A DNA stretch of 17,939 bases from Lachnoclostridium sp. UBA903. GTDB lineage: Bacteria > Bacillota > Clostridia > Lachnospirales > Lachnospiraceae. The notes under the pieces were generated by a model. It ran no database searches, was not told the origin of the DNA, and was given only the letters and a program-made list of their open reading frames with translations. The position numbers and the translations under genes were made by a program. How positions within the stretch are numbered: position 1 is the first letter of the stretch; every line of letters begins with the position of its first letter. Positions 8,178 through 15,052 of the stretch are shown piece after piece. The stretch covers positions 18,278 through 36,216 of the forward strand of contig DBEP01000075.1 in NCBI GenBank assembly GCA_002294045.1, read 5' to 3'.

Positions 8178-9686
8178 ATGTTGGAGCAATTTTCGTCACT
8201 TGACTTATCAAATCAGATATACGACGTATATAATGATATTAAAGCTAGGACAGGCGGTGACATATACATAGGTGTGGTGGGGCCGGTTAGGACGGGAAAA
8301 TCTACCTTTATCAAAAGATTTATGGATCTGTTGGTTATTCCGAATATTCAGGATATCCATAGCAAAGAGAGGGCCATAGATGAATTACCCCAAAGTGCAG
8401 CCGGAAAAACCATAATGACAACGGAGCCGAAATTTATACCGAAGGAAGCCGCAGAAGTACAGCTGGGTGATAATACAAAAGTGAATATCCGTCTGATTGA
8501 CTGTGTAGGATATATGGTGGAAGGAGCGTCCGGGCACATTGAAAATGAACAGGAACGTTTGGTAAAAACGCCATGGTATGACTATGATATACCATTTACG
8601 CAGGCAGCAGAAATAGGGACCCAAAAAGTTATCAATGAACACTCAACCATAGGTATTGTTGTGACAACGGACGGCAGCTTTGGTGATTTGCCGAGAGATA
8701 ATTATATACCGGCGGAAGAAAAGACCATCACAGAGTTAAAGAAGCTGAAGAAACCCTTTATCGTATTACTGAATACAAACAGACCGTATTCGGAAAGTAC
8801 TATAAATTTATCCAATGCCATTGCCGCAAAATATAACGTTACCGCCATGCCGGTAAATTGTGAACAATTGAAAAAAGATGATGTGAACCATATCATGAGT
8901 AACATATTATCTGTATTTCCAGTTTCTGAAATTGATTTTTACATACCCAAATGGGCAGAAATGTTACCCGATGACCATTGGCTGAAAGTGGATCTCATTG
9001 AATCCGTAAAAGAACTGCTGAAGAAAATCAACCTGATACGGGATGCCCGACCGGAAATTTTAATAACGGATAGCCAGTATGTCAAGAAATTCAAGATTGA
9101 TAAAATAGAAATGGAAAACGGCAATGTCAGAGTCAGTGTGGATTTTGACGATACTTATTATTACTCCATACTCAGTGATTTAATAGGAGTTCCCATAGCA
9201 GATGAGTATCAGTTAATCAGTACCATAAGGGAGCTTGCAAATAAGAAAACGGAGTACCAGAAATTCAGCAGTGCCTATGACCAGGTACGTTCCAGAGGGT
9301 ATGGCGTGGTAGCACCTACCAAGGACGAAATTACGGTAGAAGAGCCTGAAATCATAAAACATGGAAACAAATACGGTGTGAAAATAAAAGCAACGGCACC
9401 CTCCATTCATTTGATAAAGGCTGATATTGAAACAGAAATTGCACCAATTGTAGGCAGTGAGGATCAGGCAAATGATTTAATTACATATATTAAAAAGAAT
9501 TCCGCTGAGAATCCTGACGGAATATGGGAAACCAATATTTACGGCAAATCAATCCAGCAGCTGGTGGACGACGGAATCGGCACAAAGATTAATAAACTGA
9601 CGGATGATAGCCAGCTTAAGCTGCAGGAAACCATGCAGAAGATTATCAATGACAGTAACGGCGGAATTATCTGCATCATAATTTAA
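8178..9686 (+). CDS. spoIVA: Stage IV sporulation protein A (spore coat basement-layer ATPase)
   Basis: A 502-aa cytoskeletal ATPase made in the mother cell that polymerises on the outer forespore membrane and forms the platform for the spore coat. The Bacillus protein is about 490 aa. The N-terminal P-loop domain has Walker A 'GPVRTGKST' (residues 35-43), the conserved 'AAGKTIMTTEPKFIP' segment (about 75-89), and Walker B 'RLIDCVGYMVEGASGH' (105-120). The long central and C-terminal regions include 'PIADEYQLISTIRELA' and end in the hydrophobic 'GGIICIII', as expected for the membrane-surface anchoring end of the family. ATG 8178 follows a perfect AAAGGAGG at 8163-8170. The gene marks the organism as an endospore former, and its place after gpsA is the normal Firmicutes order. 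Confidence 0.98.
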   Translation: MLEQFSSLDLSNQIYDVYNDIKARTGGDIYIGVVGPVRTGKSTFIKRFMDLLVIPNIQDIHSKERAIDELPQSAAGKTIMTTEPKFIPKEAAEVQLGDNTKVNIRLIDCVGYMVEGASGHIENEQERLVKTPWYDYDIPFTQAAEIGTQKVINEHSTIGIVVTTDGSFGDLPRDNYIPAEEKTITELKKLKKPFIVLLNTNRPYSESTINLSNAIAAKYNVTAMPVNCEQLKKDDVNHIMSNILSVFPVSEIDFYIPKWAEMLPDDHWLKVDLIESVKELLKKINLIRDARPEILITDSQYVKKFKIDKIEMENGNVRVSVDFDDTYYYSILSDLIGVPIADEYQLISTIRELANKKTEYQKFSSAYDQVRSRGYGVVAPTKDEITVEEPEIIKHGNKYGVKIKATAPSIHLIKADIETEIAPIVGSEDQANDLITYIKKNSAENPDGIWETNIYGKSIQQLVDDGIGTKINKLTDDSQLKLQETMQKIINDSNGGIICIII

Positions 9687-9709
9687 ATATGTTTTTGTTC
9701 TGAAATTAT

Positions 9710-9794
9710 AAATGATAACATTTTATATCCGGTACTATCCTTAAACCATGACATTGGCTGCTGGCTGCCGGCTTTATAATGTTATCATTTTTTT
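9710..9794 (+). terminator. Terminator after spoIVA (13-bp perfect stem, long loop)
   Basis: AAATGATAACATT (9710-9722) and AATGTTATCATTT (9778-9790) form a perfect 13-bp stem, extended inside by CCGG/CCGG, and a run of seven T residues ends the 3' side (9788-9794). The 55-nt loop is long for a terminator, so folding may be slow, but position and T run support this role. Confidence 0.7.
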
Positions 9795-9799
9795 ACCTC

Positions 9800-9930
9800 G
9801 TAGGAAAGGTACCTTGTTACAGTTCAGCCTTACGGCTAAACTGCAATAAAATGATGCAAGCGCAGGCTCTCGTGTTTTCTTTGACTTTCGCTTTCGCTAC
9901 ACTCACAAAAAACATTATTTAATTAATTTT
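9800..9930. repeat. Intergenic stretch with a strong hairpin and CTTTCGCTTTCGC tract
   Basis: No gene is seen between the spoIVA terminator and the next promoter. CAGTTCAGCC (9820-9829) and GGCTAAACTG (9834-9843) form a 10-bp stem with one mismatch and a TTAC loop. About 50 nt later comes the direct repeat CTTTCGCTTTCGC. The first bases, CTCGTAGGA, weakly resemble the TCTCATAGGA end of repeats A and B, so this could be a diverged or shortened relative. Its function is unknown. Confidence 0.4.
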
Positions 9931-9961
9931 TACTTAATTGTAAAATTTTTCTGACATACCG

Positions 9962-9990
9962 TTGACAAAAATGTGAACCCTTGTTATAAT
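9962..9990 (+). promoter_or_regulatory. Consensus sigma-A promoter of the NlpC/P60 gene
   Basis: TTGACA (9962-9967) and TATAAT (9985-9990) are both perfect consensus boxes with a 17-nt spacer. This predicts strong vegetative transcription, with a leader of roughly 80 nt before the start codon at 10079. Confidence 0.88.
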
Positions 9991-10011
9991 AAATTAGAAA
10001 TAAATTTAATA

Positions 10012-10046
10012 TATTTGTAACAACTTTAAAACTTTTGTTACAAATA
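10012..10046. promoter_or_regulatory. Inverted repeat in the leader of the wall hydrolase gene
   Basis: TATTTGTAACA (10012-10022) and TGTTACAAATA (10036-10046) are perfect 11-bp arms around a 13-nt loop, lying between the promoter and the ribosome binding site. No T run follows, so it is not a terminator. It could be a transcription-factor operator just downstream of the start site or an mRNA-stabilising 5' hairpin. The TGTAAC half recalls the TGTWAH half-site of WalR, which controls such hydrolases in Bacillus, but WalR sites are direct repeats and the second copy is poor here. Confidence 0.6.
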
Positions 10047-10078
10047 CATGTTAAAGGAATGTTCACAGGAGGAACCCG

Positions 10079-11131
10079 ATGAACCATTTAAGCAAAAAGC
10101 TTCTGAAGATTTCAACCCTATGTATAGCAGGTACTGCGATATTAATGTTAAACGCAAAACATTCCAGTGCTGAAACTATATATGGAGAACAGCCCATTGC
10201 AGGAATTACCGTTACATTAGATAAATATTATAATTCCGGCAATACTGCGGCAGCATCTGAAATTACCGTTGCAGCTTTGGAGTCCAGTGTTGCGGCTTAT
10301 GATTATAATAATTTGGGTATTGCGGATGTGGATAACCATTTAAATATCAGAAGCGGTCCCGGTGAAGATGAGAAGATTATCGGAAAGTTACCAAAGAATG
10401 CCGGCTGTACCATCCTGGATATTGATGAGAATGGATGGGCCAAGGTAAAATCCGGTAAAGTTACCGGTTATGTTATGAGTTCCTATTTAATTACAGGAGA
10501 TGAAGCAGTTTCTTTGGCTAAAAAAGTGGGAAGCTTGGTAGCAACCGTCAACACGGTAACTTTAAATGTCAGGGCTGAGGAAAGTCTTATGTCCAAAATT
10601 GTTACAAGCGTACCGATAGAGGAAGAATTGGAGGTAGACGAAGTAAGTACTGACTGGGTTAAAATTAAAATTGATAATGACGAAGGTTATGTAGCCAGAC
10701 AGTACATCGATTTATCTTACCAATTACAGAAAGCCGTAACAGTTGAGGAAATACAGGCAGGTGTATCCGGTATCAGAGCCGAGATGGTTGCCTATGCAAA
10801 ACAATTTTTAGGTAATCGGTATGTATGGGGCGGTTCCAGTTTAACGAACGGTACCGATTGTTCCGGATTTACAAGAGGAATATATGCTCATTTCGGTTAT
10901 TATTTGCCAAGAGTGTCCAGAAGTCAGGCATCTTCCGGCCATACAATCAGTGCCTCTAATATAAGGCCGGGTGATTTGGTTTTCTATGGAAGCGGAAGTT
11001 ATATTAATCATGTTGCCATGTATATTGGTAATGGGCAGGTAATACATGCAAGTAACCCAAGAACCGGTATCAAAATTTCTAACATGTATTACAGGTCACC
11101 AATTAAAATTGTAAGATATATTAACGACTAA
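10079..11131 (+). CDS. Secreted cell-wall hydrolase with two SH3b domains and an NlpC/P60 peptidase domain
   Basis: A 350-aa exported peptidoglycan endopeptidase. Residues 1-31 form a signal peptide (KK, hydrophobic core, likely cleavage after 'HSSA'). Two bacterial SH3 domains follow: about 84-138 ('HLNIRSGPGEDEKIIGKL', 'GWAKVKSGKVTGYVMSSYL') and about 155-211 ('TLNVRAEESLMSKIV', 'DWVKIKIDNDEGYVARQYI'); these probably bind the wall. The NlpC/P60 domain is about 233-350, with the catalytic cysteine in 'GTDCSGFTRG' (C261) and histidines in 'NHVAMYIG' (H311) and 'VIHASNPRTG' (H323). Such enzymes cut the stem peptide between D-iGlu and the diamino acid. ATG 10079 follows CAGGAGGAA. The gene is monocistronic, with its own promoter and terminator. 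Whether it acts in growth or sporulation cannot be told. Confidence 0.95.
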   Translation: MNHLSKKLLKISTLCIAGTAILMLNAKHSSAETIYGEQPIAGITVTLDKYYNSGNTAAASEITVAALESSVAAYDYNNLGIADVDNHLNIRSGPGEDEKIIGKLPKNAGCTILDIDENGWAKVKSGKVTGYVMSSYLITGDEAVSLAKKVGSLVATVNTVTLNVRAEESLMSKIVTSVPIEEELEVDEVSTDWVKIKIDNDEGYVARQYIDLSYQLQKAVTVEEIQAGVSGIRAEMVAYAKQFLGNRYVWGGSSLTNGTDCSGFTRGIYAHFGYYLPRVSRSQASSGHTISASNIRPGDLVFYGSGSYINHVAMYIGNGQVIHASNPRTGIKISNMYYRSPIKIVRYIND

Positions 11132-11142
11132 TCAAATAAATA

Positions 11143-11235
11143 TTATAAACGGAACTGTCATATGTGATGTGCTTCGAATATTAGTTTTCATGCTGGTATT
11201 GCGGTGTATCACAGGACAGTTCTTTTTGTTTATAA
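11143..11235 (+). terminator. Terminator after the NlpC/P60 gene
   Basis: GAACTGTC (11152-11159) pairs with GACAGTTC (11215-11222), followed by TTTTT. Inside, TGTGAT pairs with ATCACA, and outside the T run TTATAAAC (11143-11150) can pair with GTTTATAA (11228-11235). It lies just after the stop codon. Confidence 0.7.
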
Positions 11236-11240
11236 TGGGT

Positions 11241-11272
11241 ACCGGCCGGCATTTATCATATTGCCGCCCGGT
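11241..11272. other. GC-rich hairpin in gene-free DNA
   Basis: ACCGGCCGGCA (11241-11251) and TGCCGCCCGGT (11262-11272) pair at 10 of 11 positions around a 10-nt loop. No T run follows. The rest of 11273-11363 contains only a weaker CCCGG/CCGGG stem near 11333-11356 and no credible gene. The role of this hairpin is unknown. Confidence 0.45.
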
Positions 11273-11372
11273 TGTATGAATATATGGTATGGGGTTAATA
11301 TATTTTGCAGTGGCTTGGCGGCTGCCTTATTCCCGGATTTTTTCCCTTCCCGGGTTCTTCTCTTAATATCTG

Positions 11373-11534
11373 CAGGACAAACGCATGAACCTATTTATTT
11401 ACTATTTTTATGCTTTTTTATCTCCTATGGGCAAATTTCAGGCATTAAATTTTTTAATTTAATTAAATTCTCAGTAGAATATCTTCTTATAGGAATAGAT
11501 TATTTACAAATAATTTCTTCATGCGTTTGTCCTG
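11373..11534. mobile_element. 162-bp MITE-like element with 17-bp inverted termini and 9-bp target duplication
   Basis: The left end CAGGACAAACGCATGAA (11373-11389) is the exact reverse complement of the right end TTCATGCGTTTGTCCTG (11518-11534). Directly outside both ends lies the same 9-mer, TAATATCTG (11364-11372 and 11535-11543), in direct orientation, which is the mark of a transposition event. The interior (128 nt) is AT-rich, has no transposase and no meaningful reading frame, so the element must have been moved by a transposase supplied from elsewhere. A 9-bp duplication is used by several IS families (for example some IS4, IS256 and ISLre2 members, from memory); the parent is not visible here. 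The perfect duplication and perfect ends suggest a fairly recent insertion. Confidence 0.85.
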
Positions 11535-11585
11535 TAATATCTGGATTACATGTTGACTTCTGGGAATGTAAAATTTATAATTAAT

Positions 11586-11714
11586 AAGAAAGTATCCCGC
11601 TCGCGGGATACTCCGCCTGCGGCAGGTTGCGGCAGCAACATAATTCCAATCCGCTGCAGTGCGATCCAAAGCGGAGGGTTTTTGTCTCATAGGACGAATT
11701 TTCCTATGAGATAG
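11586..11714 (+). repeat. Structured intergenic repeat, copy B
   Basis: This is the 129-nt plus-strand counterpart of the block at 3516-3643. It starts AAGAAAG, forms a perfect 8-bp hairpin GTATCCCG/CGGGATAC with a CTCG loop, then GTTGC/GCAAC, an AATTCC box, a CGC/GCG stem, GGAGGGTTTTT, and ends in the hairpin TCTCATAGGA/TCCTATGAGA. Compared with copy A the single-stranded boxes are conserved while the stem sequences differ but still pair. CTCCGC (about 11611-11616) could pair with GCGGAG (about 11671-11676) to close the fold. It lies between the MITE and the MutS-like gene. Confidence 0.65.
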
Positions 11715-11806
11715 AATAATATGTTTACAAAATACAAAAGAATAGAAATATTAAATATAAAACGAATCCGTCGCCGGGCCCGGGATGGCATACGATAAGG
11801 AGATTT

Positions 11807-13480
11807 ATGGAATTTATAGTTATGGCAGCTGGAATTATAGCTGCATTTATTATTAAAGGAATTTACGATAAAAAAAATAACCGCATTAAATTAATGCAAA
11901 AATTAAAAAGGGAATGGGGGCAGATTCCGGATGAAGAATATACGTCCGAAACCTTAAAATCCCTTGCCAGTTATTACCGCTCCATTCAGGACGGCAGACT
12001 GGATGTGGATGATATTACCTGGAACGATATTGATATGGATCAGATATTTATGCTTATAAATAATACCGGCAGTGCCATAGGCGAAGAGTATTTGTACTCG
12101 GTGCTGCGTAAGATAAAATATGATAACCGGGATTTGGCGGAACGGAACCGGCTGATAGAATTTTTTCAGAAGGATGAAGAAAAACGTCTGCAGTTACAAA
12201 CCGCATTTTACGGAATGGGAAAGTTAAGGCATATTTCCGTTTATGAATATATAAACCAATTGGACCGTTTGGAACAAAAGGGGAGTTTACCCCATTATCT
12301 TATGGCCGGAGGTTTAATTGGGGCAATCCTGTTAATCTTTATCAATCCTGCCGCAGGCGGTCTTCTGACTTTTGTTATGGTAGCCAACAATATTATTCAA
12401 TATTATAGAAAAAAAGCTGTAATTGCCGTATATTTTAATGTATGCTCTTATATTATCCGGTTGTTACATTCGGTTAAGGAGATTACCAGACTGAACATAC
12501 CGGAAATAAAAACTTATACGGAACAATTGGAAAAAGCCAGTGCAAAATTTGCCGGATTTAAAAAAGGGTCCCATATTGTTGCGGGCAAGAATCCCAATGG
12601 CGATATAATGGATTTAATACTGGATTATGAAAGAATGTTATTCCATACGGATTTAATAAAGTTTAACTCCATGCTGGACTGTTTTAAACAAAACCGTGAG
12701 GTTTTAAATGAGATGTATGTAAATATAGGGATACTGGACAGTATGATAGCGGTTGCCTCATTTCGAACCATGCTGGATTATTACTGTGTACCTGAACTTG
12801 ACACCGGTGCAGGAGCTTTTTTAGAAGCCGAAGCGCTATATCATCCTATGATAGAAGAACCGGTGGTAAATTCCATTAAAGAGAAGCACTGTGTTCTGAT
12901 AACCGGCTCCAATGCTTCCGGTAAATCTACCTTTATAAAAACATTGGCCATTAATGCAATTCTTGCACAGACTGTTTTTACTTCCATGAGTAAATGCTAC
13001 AGAGCAAGCTTTTTTCAGATTGCTTCTTCCATGGCATTACAGGATAATATTTTCAACAAGGAAAGTTATTATATAGTAGAGATAAAATCTTTAAAGCGTA
13101 TTTTAGACCGATTGAATGATAAAATTCCGACTTTATGCTGTGTGGATGAGGTTTTACGGGGAACCAATACTTTAGAGCGAATTGCGGCTTCCTCCCAGAT
13201 ATTGTACAGTTTTTCGAGGAAAAATACCCTATGCTTTGCGGCTACTCATGATATTGAACTAACTCATATATTGGAAAATTATTATTCCAATTATCACTTC
13301 CAGGAACAGATAGCGGATAATAATATTCTGTTTGATTATAAGTTATATTCCGGAAGGGCAATATCCAAGAATGCCATTCAGCTTTTAGGGGTTATGGGGT
13401 ATTCAAAAGACATTATCCAAAATGCCACGGACAGTGCTAATTATTTCCTTCAGGAAGGGACCTGGATAATATTGGAGTAG
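11807..13480 (+). CDS. Membrane-anchored MutS-family ATPase (MutS core/ATPase domains only)
   Basis: A 557-aa protein with a MutS-type ATPase at its C-terminus: Walker A 'ITGSNASGKSTFIK' (residues 365-378), the MutS-like segment 'NKESYYIVEIKSLKRIL' (417-433), Walker B with adjoining D-loop 'LCCVDEVLRGTNTLER' (443-458), and the histidine of 'AATHDIELTH' (478-487). The N-terminus is hydrophobic (about residues 3-19), and two further membrane segments lie at about 165-194 ('LMAGGLIGAILLIFI', 'GGLLTFVMVANNI'). The mismatch-recognition and connector domains of true MutS (about 850 aa) are absent, so this is not the canonical repair protein. The middle (about 210-330) resembles the helical lever region. 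Its role is unknown. ATG 11807 follows AAGGAGA. A metallophosphoesterase gene starts 12 nt after the stop and is probably cotranscribed. Confidence 0.88.
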   Translation: MEFIVMAAGIIAAFIIKGIYDKKNNRIKLMQKLKREWGQIPDEEYTSETLKSLASYYRSIQDGRLDVDDITWNDIDMDQIFMLINNTGSAIGEEYLYSVLRKIKYDNRDLAERNRLIEFFQKDEEKRLQLQTAFYGMGKLRHISVYEYINQLDRLEQKGSLPHYLMAGGLIGAILLIFINPAAGGLLTFVMVANNIIQYYRKKAVIAVYFNVCSYIIRLLHSVKEITRLNIPEIKTYTEQLEKASAKFAGFKKGSHIVAGKNPNGDIMDLILDYERMLFHTDLIKFNSMLDCFKQNREVLNEMYVNIGILDSMIAVASFRTMLDYYCVPELDTGAGAFLEAEALYHPMIEEPVVNSIKEKHCVLITGSNASGKSTFIKTLAINAILAQTVFTSMSKCYRASFFQIASSMALQDNIFNKESYYIVEIKSLKRILDRLNDKIPTLCCVDEVLRGTNTLERIAASSQILYSFSRKNTLCFAATHDIELTHILENYYSNYHFQEQIADNNILFDYKLYSGRAISKNAIQLLGVMGYSKDIIQNATDSANYFLQEGTWIILE

Positions 13481-13492
13481 AGAGGAAATACA

Positions 13493-14353
13493 ATGGCAAA
13501 GAGAATCACAGGCATACGAAAACAAATTCTTATCATAATCACCACAATCGTTTTATTAGGTCTGTTTTTCTATTGGCAGAATAATGATATAGTAATCACT
13601 TCCGCGGACTATACAAATGCGGCGGTGCCGGCCGGGTTTGACGGTTTCCGGATTTTACAGGTTTCTGATTTACACAATAAGGAATTCGGTAAAAATCAGA
13701 AGGGGTTAATGAAGCTGACCAGGAAGATACAGCCTGACATAATTGTAATTACAGGCGATTTAATTGACAGTTACCGGCCGGATGTGGAGACTGCCATGGA
13801 TTATGTAAGACAGGCCGTAGAAATTGCCCCTGTTTATTTCGTAACCGGAAATCATGAAATGAAAAGTGTTTATTATACGGAATTAAGCAGGCAATTAACT
13901 GATACCGGCGTAAACATAATGGATGACCGTGCCGTCTTATTGAAGAAAAATAAGGCATCAATTATACTGATGGGGCTTGGTGATCCTTATTTTTTATCAC
14001 AGGAATCAGGAGGAGAAGAAATAATTAAGGACAAGTTAAATAATATCTCCGGGGAGGAGGCCGGTACATTTAAAATCTTGCTATCCCACAGACCCGAATT
14101 ATTTAAGCTTTATGCTGAGCATAATATAGAGCTTGTTTTCAGCGGCCATGCACACGGCGGTCAGTTCAGACTTCCTTTAATCGGCGGGTTGTATGCTCCG
14201 AATCAAGGATTTTTTCCCGGATATACAAATGGTATCATTGTAAATAAAAACACTTCCATGGTTGTCAGCCGTGGGCTTGGAAACAGTGTGATACCGGTGA
14301 GAATCTTTAACCGGCCGGAACTGGTTGTAGTAACATTGAGGCACATAGATTAA
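13493..14353 (+). CDS. Membrane-anchored metallophosphoesterase (YkuE/YaeI-like)
   Basis: A 286-aa calcineurin-like phosphoesterase. One N-terminal membrane segment (residues 12-28) places the catalytic domain outside the cytoplasmic membrane. The metal-binding motifs are complete and in order: 'QVSDLHNKEFG' (D59, H61), 'ITGDLID' (D89), 'TGNHE' (N120, H121), 'LLSHRPELF' (H199) and 'FSGHAHGGQ' (H219, H221). The overall pattern matches the YkuE/YaeI group, whose relatives cleave phosphodiester or phosphomonoester bonds in lipids or nucleotides; the substrate here is unknown. ATG 13493 follows AGAGGAAA. It lies 12 nt after the MutS-like gene, and both proteins are predicted at the membrane. No clear terminator follows. 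Confidence 0.92.
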   Translation: MAKRITGIRKQILIIITTIVLLGLFFYWQNNDIVITSADYTNAAVPAGFDGFRILQVSDLHNKEFGKNQKGLMKLTRKIQPDIIVITGDLIDSYRPDVETAMDYVRQAVEIAPVYFVTGNHEMKSVYYTELSRQLTDTGVNIMDDRAVLLKKNKASIILMGLGDPYFLSQESGGEEIIKDKLNNISGEEAGTFKILLSHRPELFKLYAEHNIELVFSGHAHGGQFRLPLIGGLYAPNQGFFPGYTNGIIVNKNTSMVVSRGLGNSVIPVRIFNRPELVVVTLRHID

Positions 14354-14590
14354 ACTCATTTCAGAAAATGGTATGCCAAACGGAAAGACGAAAGATGGCC
14401 GGCGTTCTCCGGTTATGTATATTGAGGCACAGGTATGGAGCGATGACTGTATTAAATATTATATAAATTAAGTATTACGACGGTCTATGGGAGATAATTT
14501 ATCATTAGCCTTAAGCATATGTATGCAGATTAAGAAAGAAAAATCCGGAAAAAAAGCAGATAAAAAATACAGAAATTCATATAATACCTA
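14354..14590. other. Gene-free stretch before the nif-like cluster
   Basis: No gene with a plausible ribosome binding site is seen. The longest short frame on the plus strand (33 codons from about 14373) has no ribosome binding site and no recognisable content. A small CCGG/CCGG hairpin with a CGTTCT loop lies near 14400-14414. No T-rich terminator for the phosphoesterase gene is evident, so it may terminate further upstream or in a Rho-dependent way. Confidence 0.4.
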
Positions 14591-14619
14591 TTGACAAAGT
14601 AGGAAATTGACTGTATACT
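14591..14619 (+). promoter_or_regulatory. Sigma-A-type promoter in front of the DUF2292/nif-like cluster
   Basis: TTGACA (14591-14596) and TATACT (14614-14619) are separated by 17 nt, with the first DUF2292 gene starting about 68 nt after the -10 box. A small dyad CCTA-N9-TAGG overlaps the -35 box, and the 8-mer AGTAGGAA occurs in the spacer (14598-14605) and again in the leader (14655-14662). These could be sites for a repressor, for example an Rrf2-type sulfur or redox regulator, but no known operator is matched with confidence. No other convincing promoter is seen before the nif-like genes. Confidence 0.75.
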
Positions 14620-14687
14620 ATCAAAAAAGAAATACATATAATTCATATTTGTTTAGTAGGAATGCTTTTTATAAGAGGTGATTGCAG

Positions 14688-14855
14688 GTGGTGGATTGGA
14701 AGGGCGACATTGTTAAAAAGAATACGGTCAGTGAAAAAGATATACAAAAAATTATAGAATTTATTGAAACCATACAGTTTGGATCAATAATGCTTATAAT
14801 TCAGGATGGAAAAATTGTGCAAATTGAAAAAAATGAAAAGGTAAGGATTAAGTAA
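14688..14855 (+). CDS. YezD/DUF2292 family small protein (first copy)
   Basis: A 55-aa protein too short for ordinary gene calling. The C-terminal half 'FGSIMLIIQDGKIVQIEKNE' followed by 'KVRIK' is the DUF2292 (YezD) signature, with the N-terminal part forming an amphipathic helix ('SEKDIQKIIEFIETIQ'). Function is unknown; from memory, relatives sit beside sulfate or cysteine assimilation genes. The start chosen is GTG 14688, six bases after AGAGGTGA; GTG 14691 is the alternative, and an in-frame stop at 14679-14681 limits upstream extension. It is the first gene after the promoter and is followed by a hairpin and a terminator. A paralogue of identical length lies at 17678-17845. Confidence 0.85.
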   Translation: MVDWKGDIVKKNTVSEKDIQKIIEFIETIQFGSIMLIIQDGKIVQIEKNEKVRIK

Positions 14856-14860
14856 ACTAA

Positions 14861-14881
14861 GTTGACTAGTTAACTAGAGGC
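14861..14881 (+). promoter_or_regulatory. Conserved small hairpin after DUF2292, module 1
   Basis: GTTGA, then the 4-bp stem CTAG-TTAA-CTAG, then AGGC. The same framework recurs at 17858-17878 with stem CCAG-TCTT-CTGG. The flanks GTTGA and AGGC are identical, and the second base pair changes from T-A to C-G. In both places it directly abuts the terminator and shares its AGGC, so it may compete with or control that terminator. Confidence 0.6.
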
Positions 14882-14919
14882 TTTGGGAAACACGAAATGT
14901 GTTTTGCCGGAGCTTTTTT
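14880..14919 (+). terminator. Terminator or attenuator between DUF2292 and the downstream nif-like genes
   Basis: GCTTTGG (14880-14886) pairs with CCGGAGC (14907-14913), using two G-T pairs, and AAACAC pairs with GTGTTT around a GAAAT loop. Six T residues follow (14914-14919). It stands between the strong promoter at 14591 and the PPOX/nifB/nifX/nifH-like genes, so these need either readthrough or an unseen internal promoter. Confidence 0.75.
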
Positions 14920-14935
14920 ATTTGAAATGAAACAG

Positions 14936-14963
14936 GTGATCCGGGTAGGTAAGCCTGGGTCAC
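14936..14963 (+). other. 10-bp hairpin in the leader of the PPOX-like gene
   Basis: GTGATCCGGG (14936-14945) pairs over all ten positions, two of them G-T, with CCTGGGTCAC (14954-14963) around the loop TAGGTAAG. No T run follows, so it is not a simple terminator. It lies just after the attenuator-like terminator and about 90 nt before the PPOX-like start, and could be a further leader structure or an RNA processing or stability element. Confidence 0.55.
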
Positions 14964-15052
14964 AGAACAGATATATGCTCTAATTATTTGTTGCTAGAAA
15001 GGAGGCTTATGTTATTAACATAAATTATCAATTAAGAAGAAAGGGAAAGAAA

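Noticed and set aside
11204..11584. A 126-codon open frame on the plus strand
   Set aside because: It starts inside the terminator of the previous gene, has no ribosome binding site, runs through the MITE and both target duplications, and its product shows no recognisable domain.
11716..11780. A promoter for the MutS-like gene (TTTACA near 11723 with an AT-rich -10)
   Set aside because: No -10 box sits at a good spacing in this very AT-rich stretch, so no site can be named with confidence.
11807..13480. Calling the MutS-family gene mutS or mutS2
   Set aside because: It is much shorter than MutS, lacks the mismatch-recognition region, has no Smr domain as in MutS2, and carries membrane segments.
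14373..14474. A 33-codon frame upstream of the nif-like promoter
   Set aside because: No ribosome binding site, no family resemblance, and a similar-sized competing frame overlaps it.
14998..15023. A four-codon leader peptide (ATG TTA TTA ACA TAA) behind AAAGGAGG
   Set aside because: The ribosome binding site is excellent, but only three bases separate it from the ATG, and the peptide has no regulatory codon run. It may be chance or the remains of an older start region.
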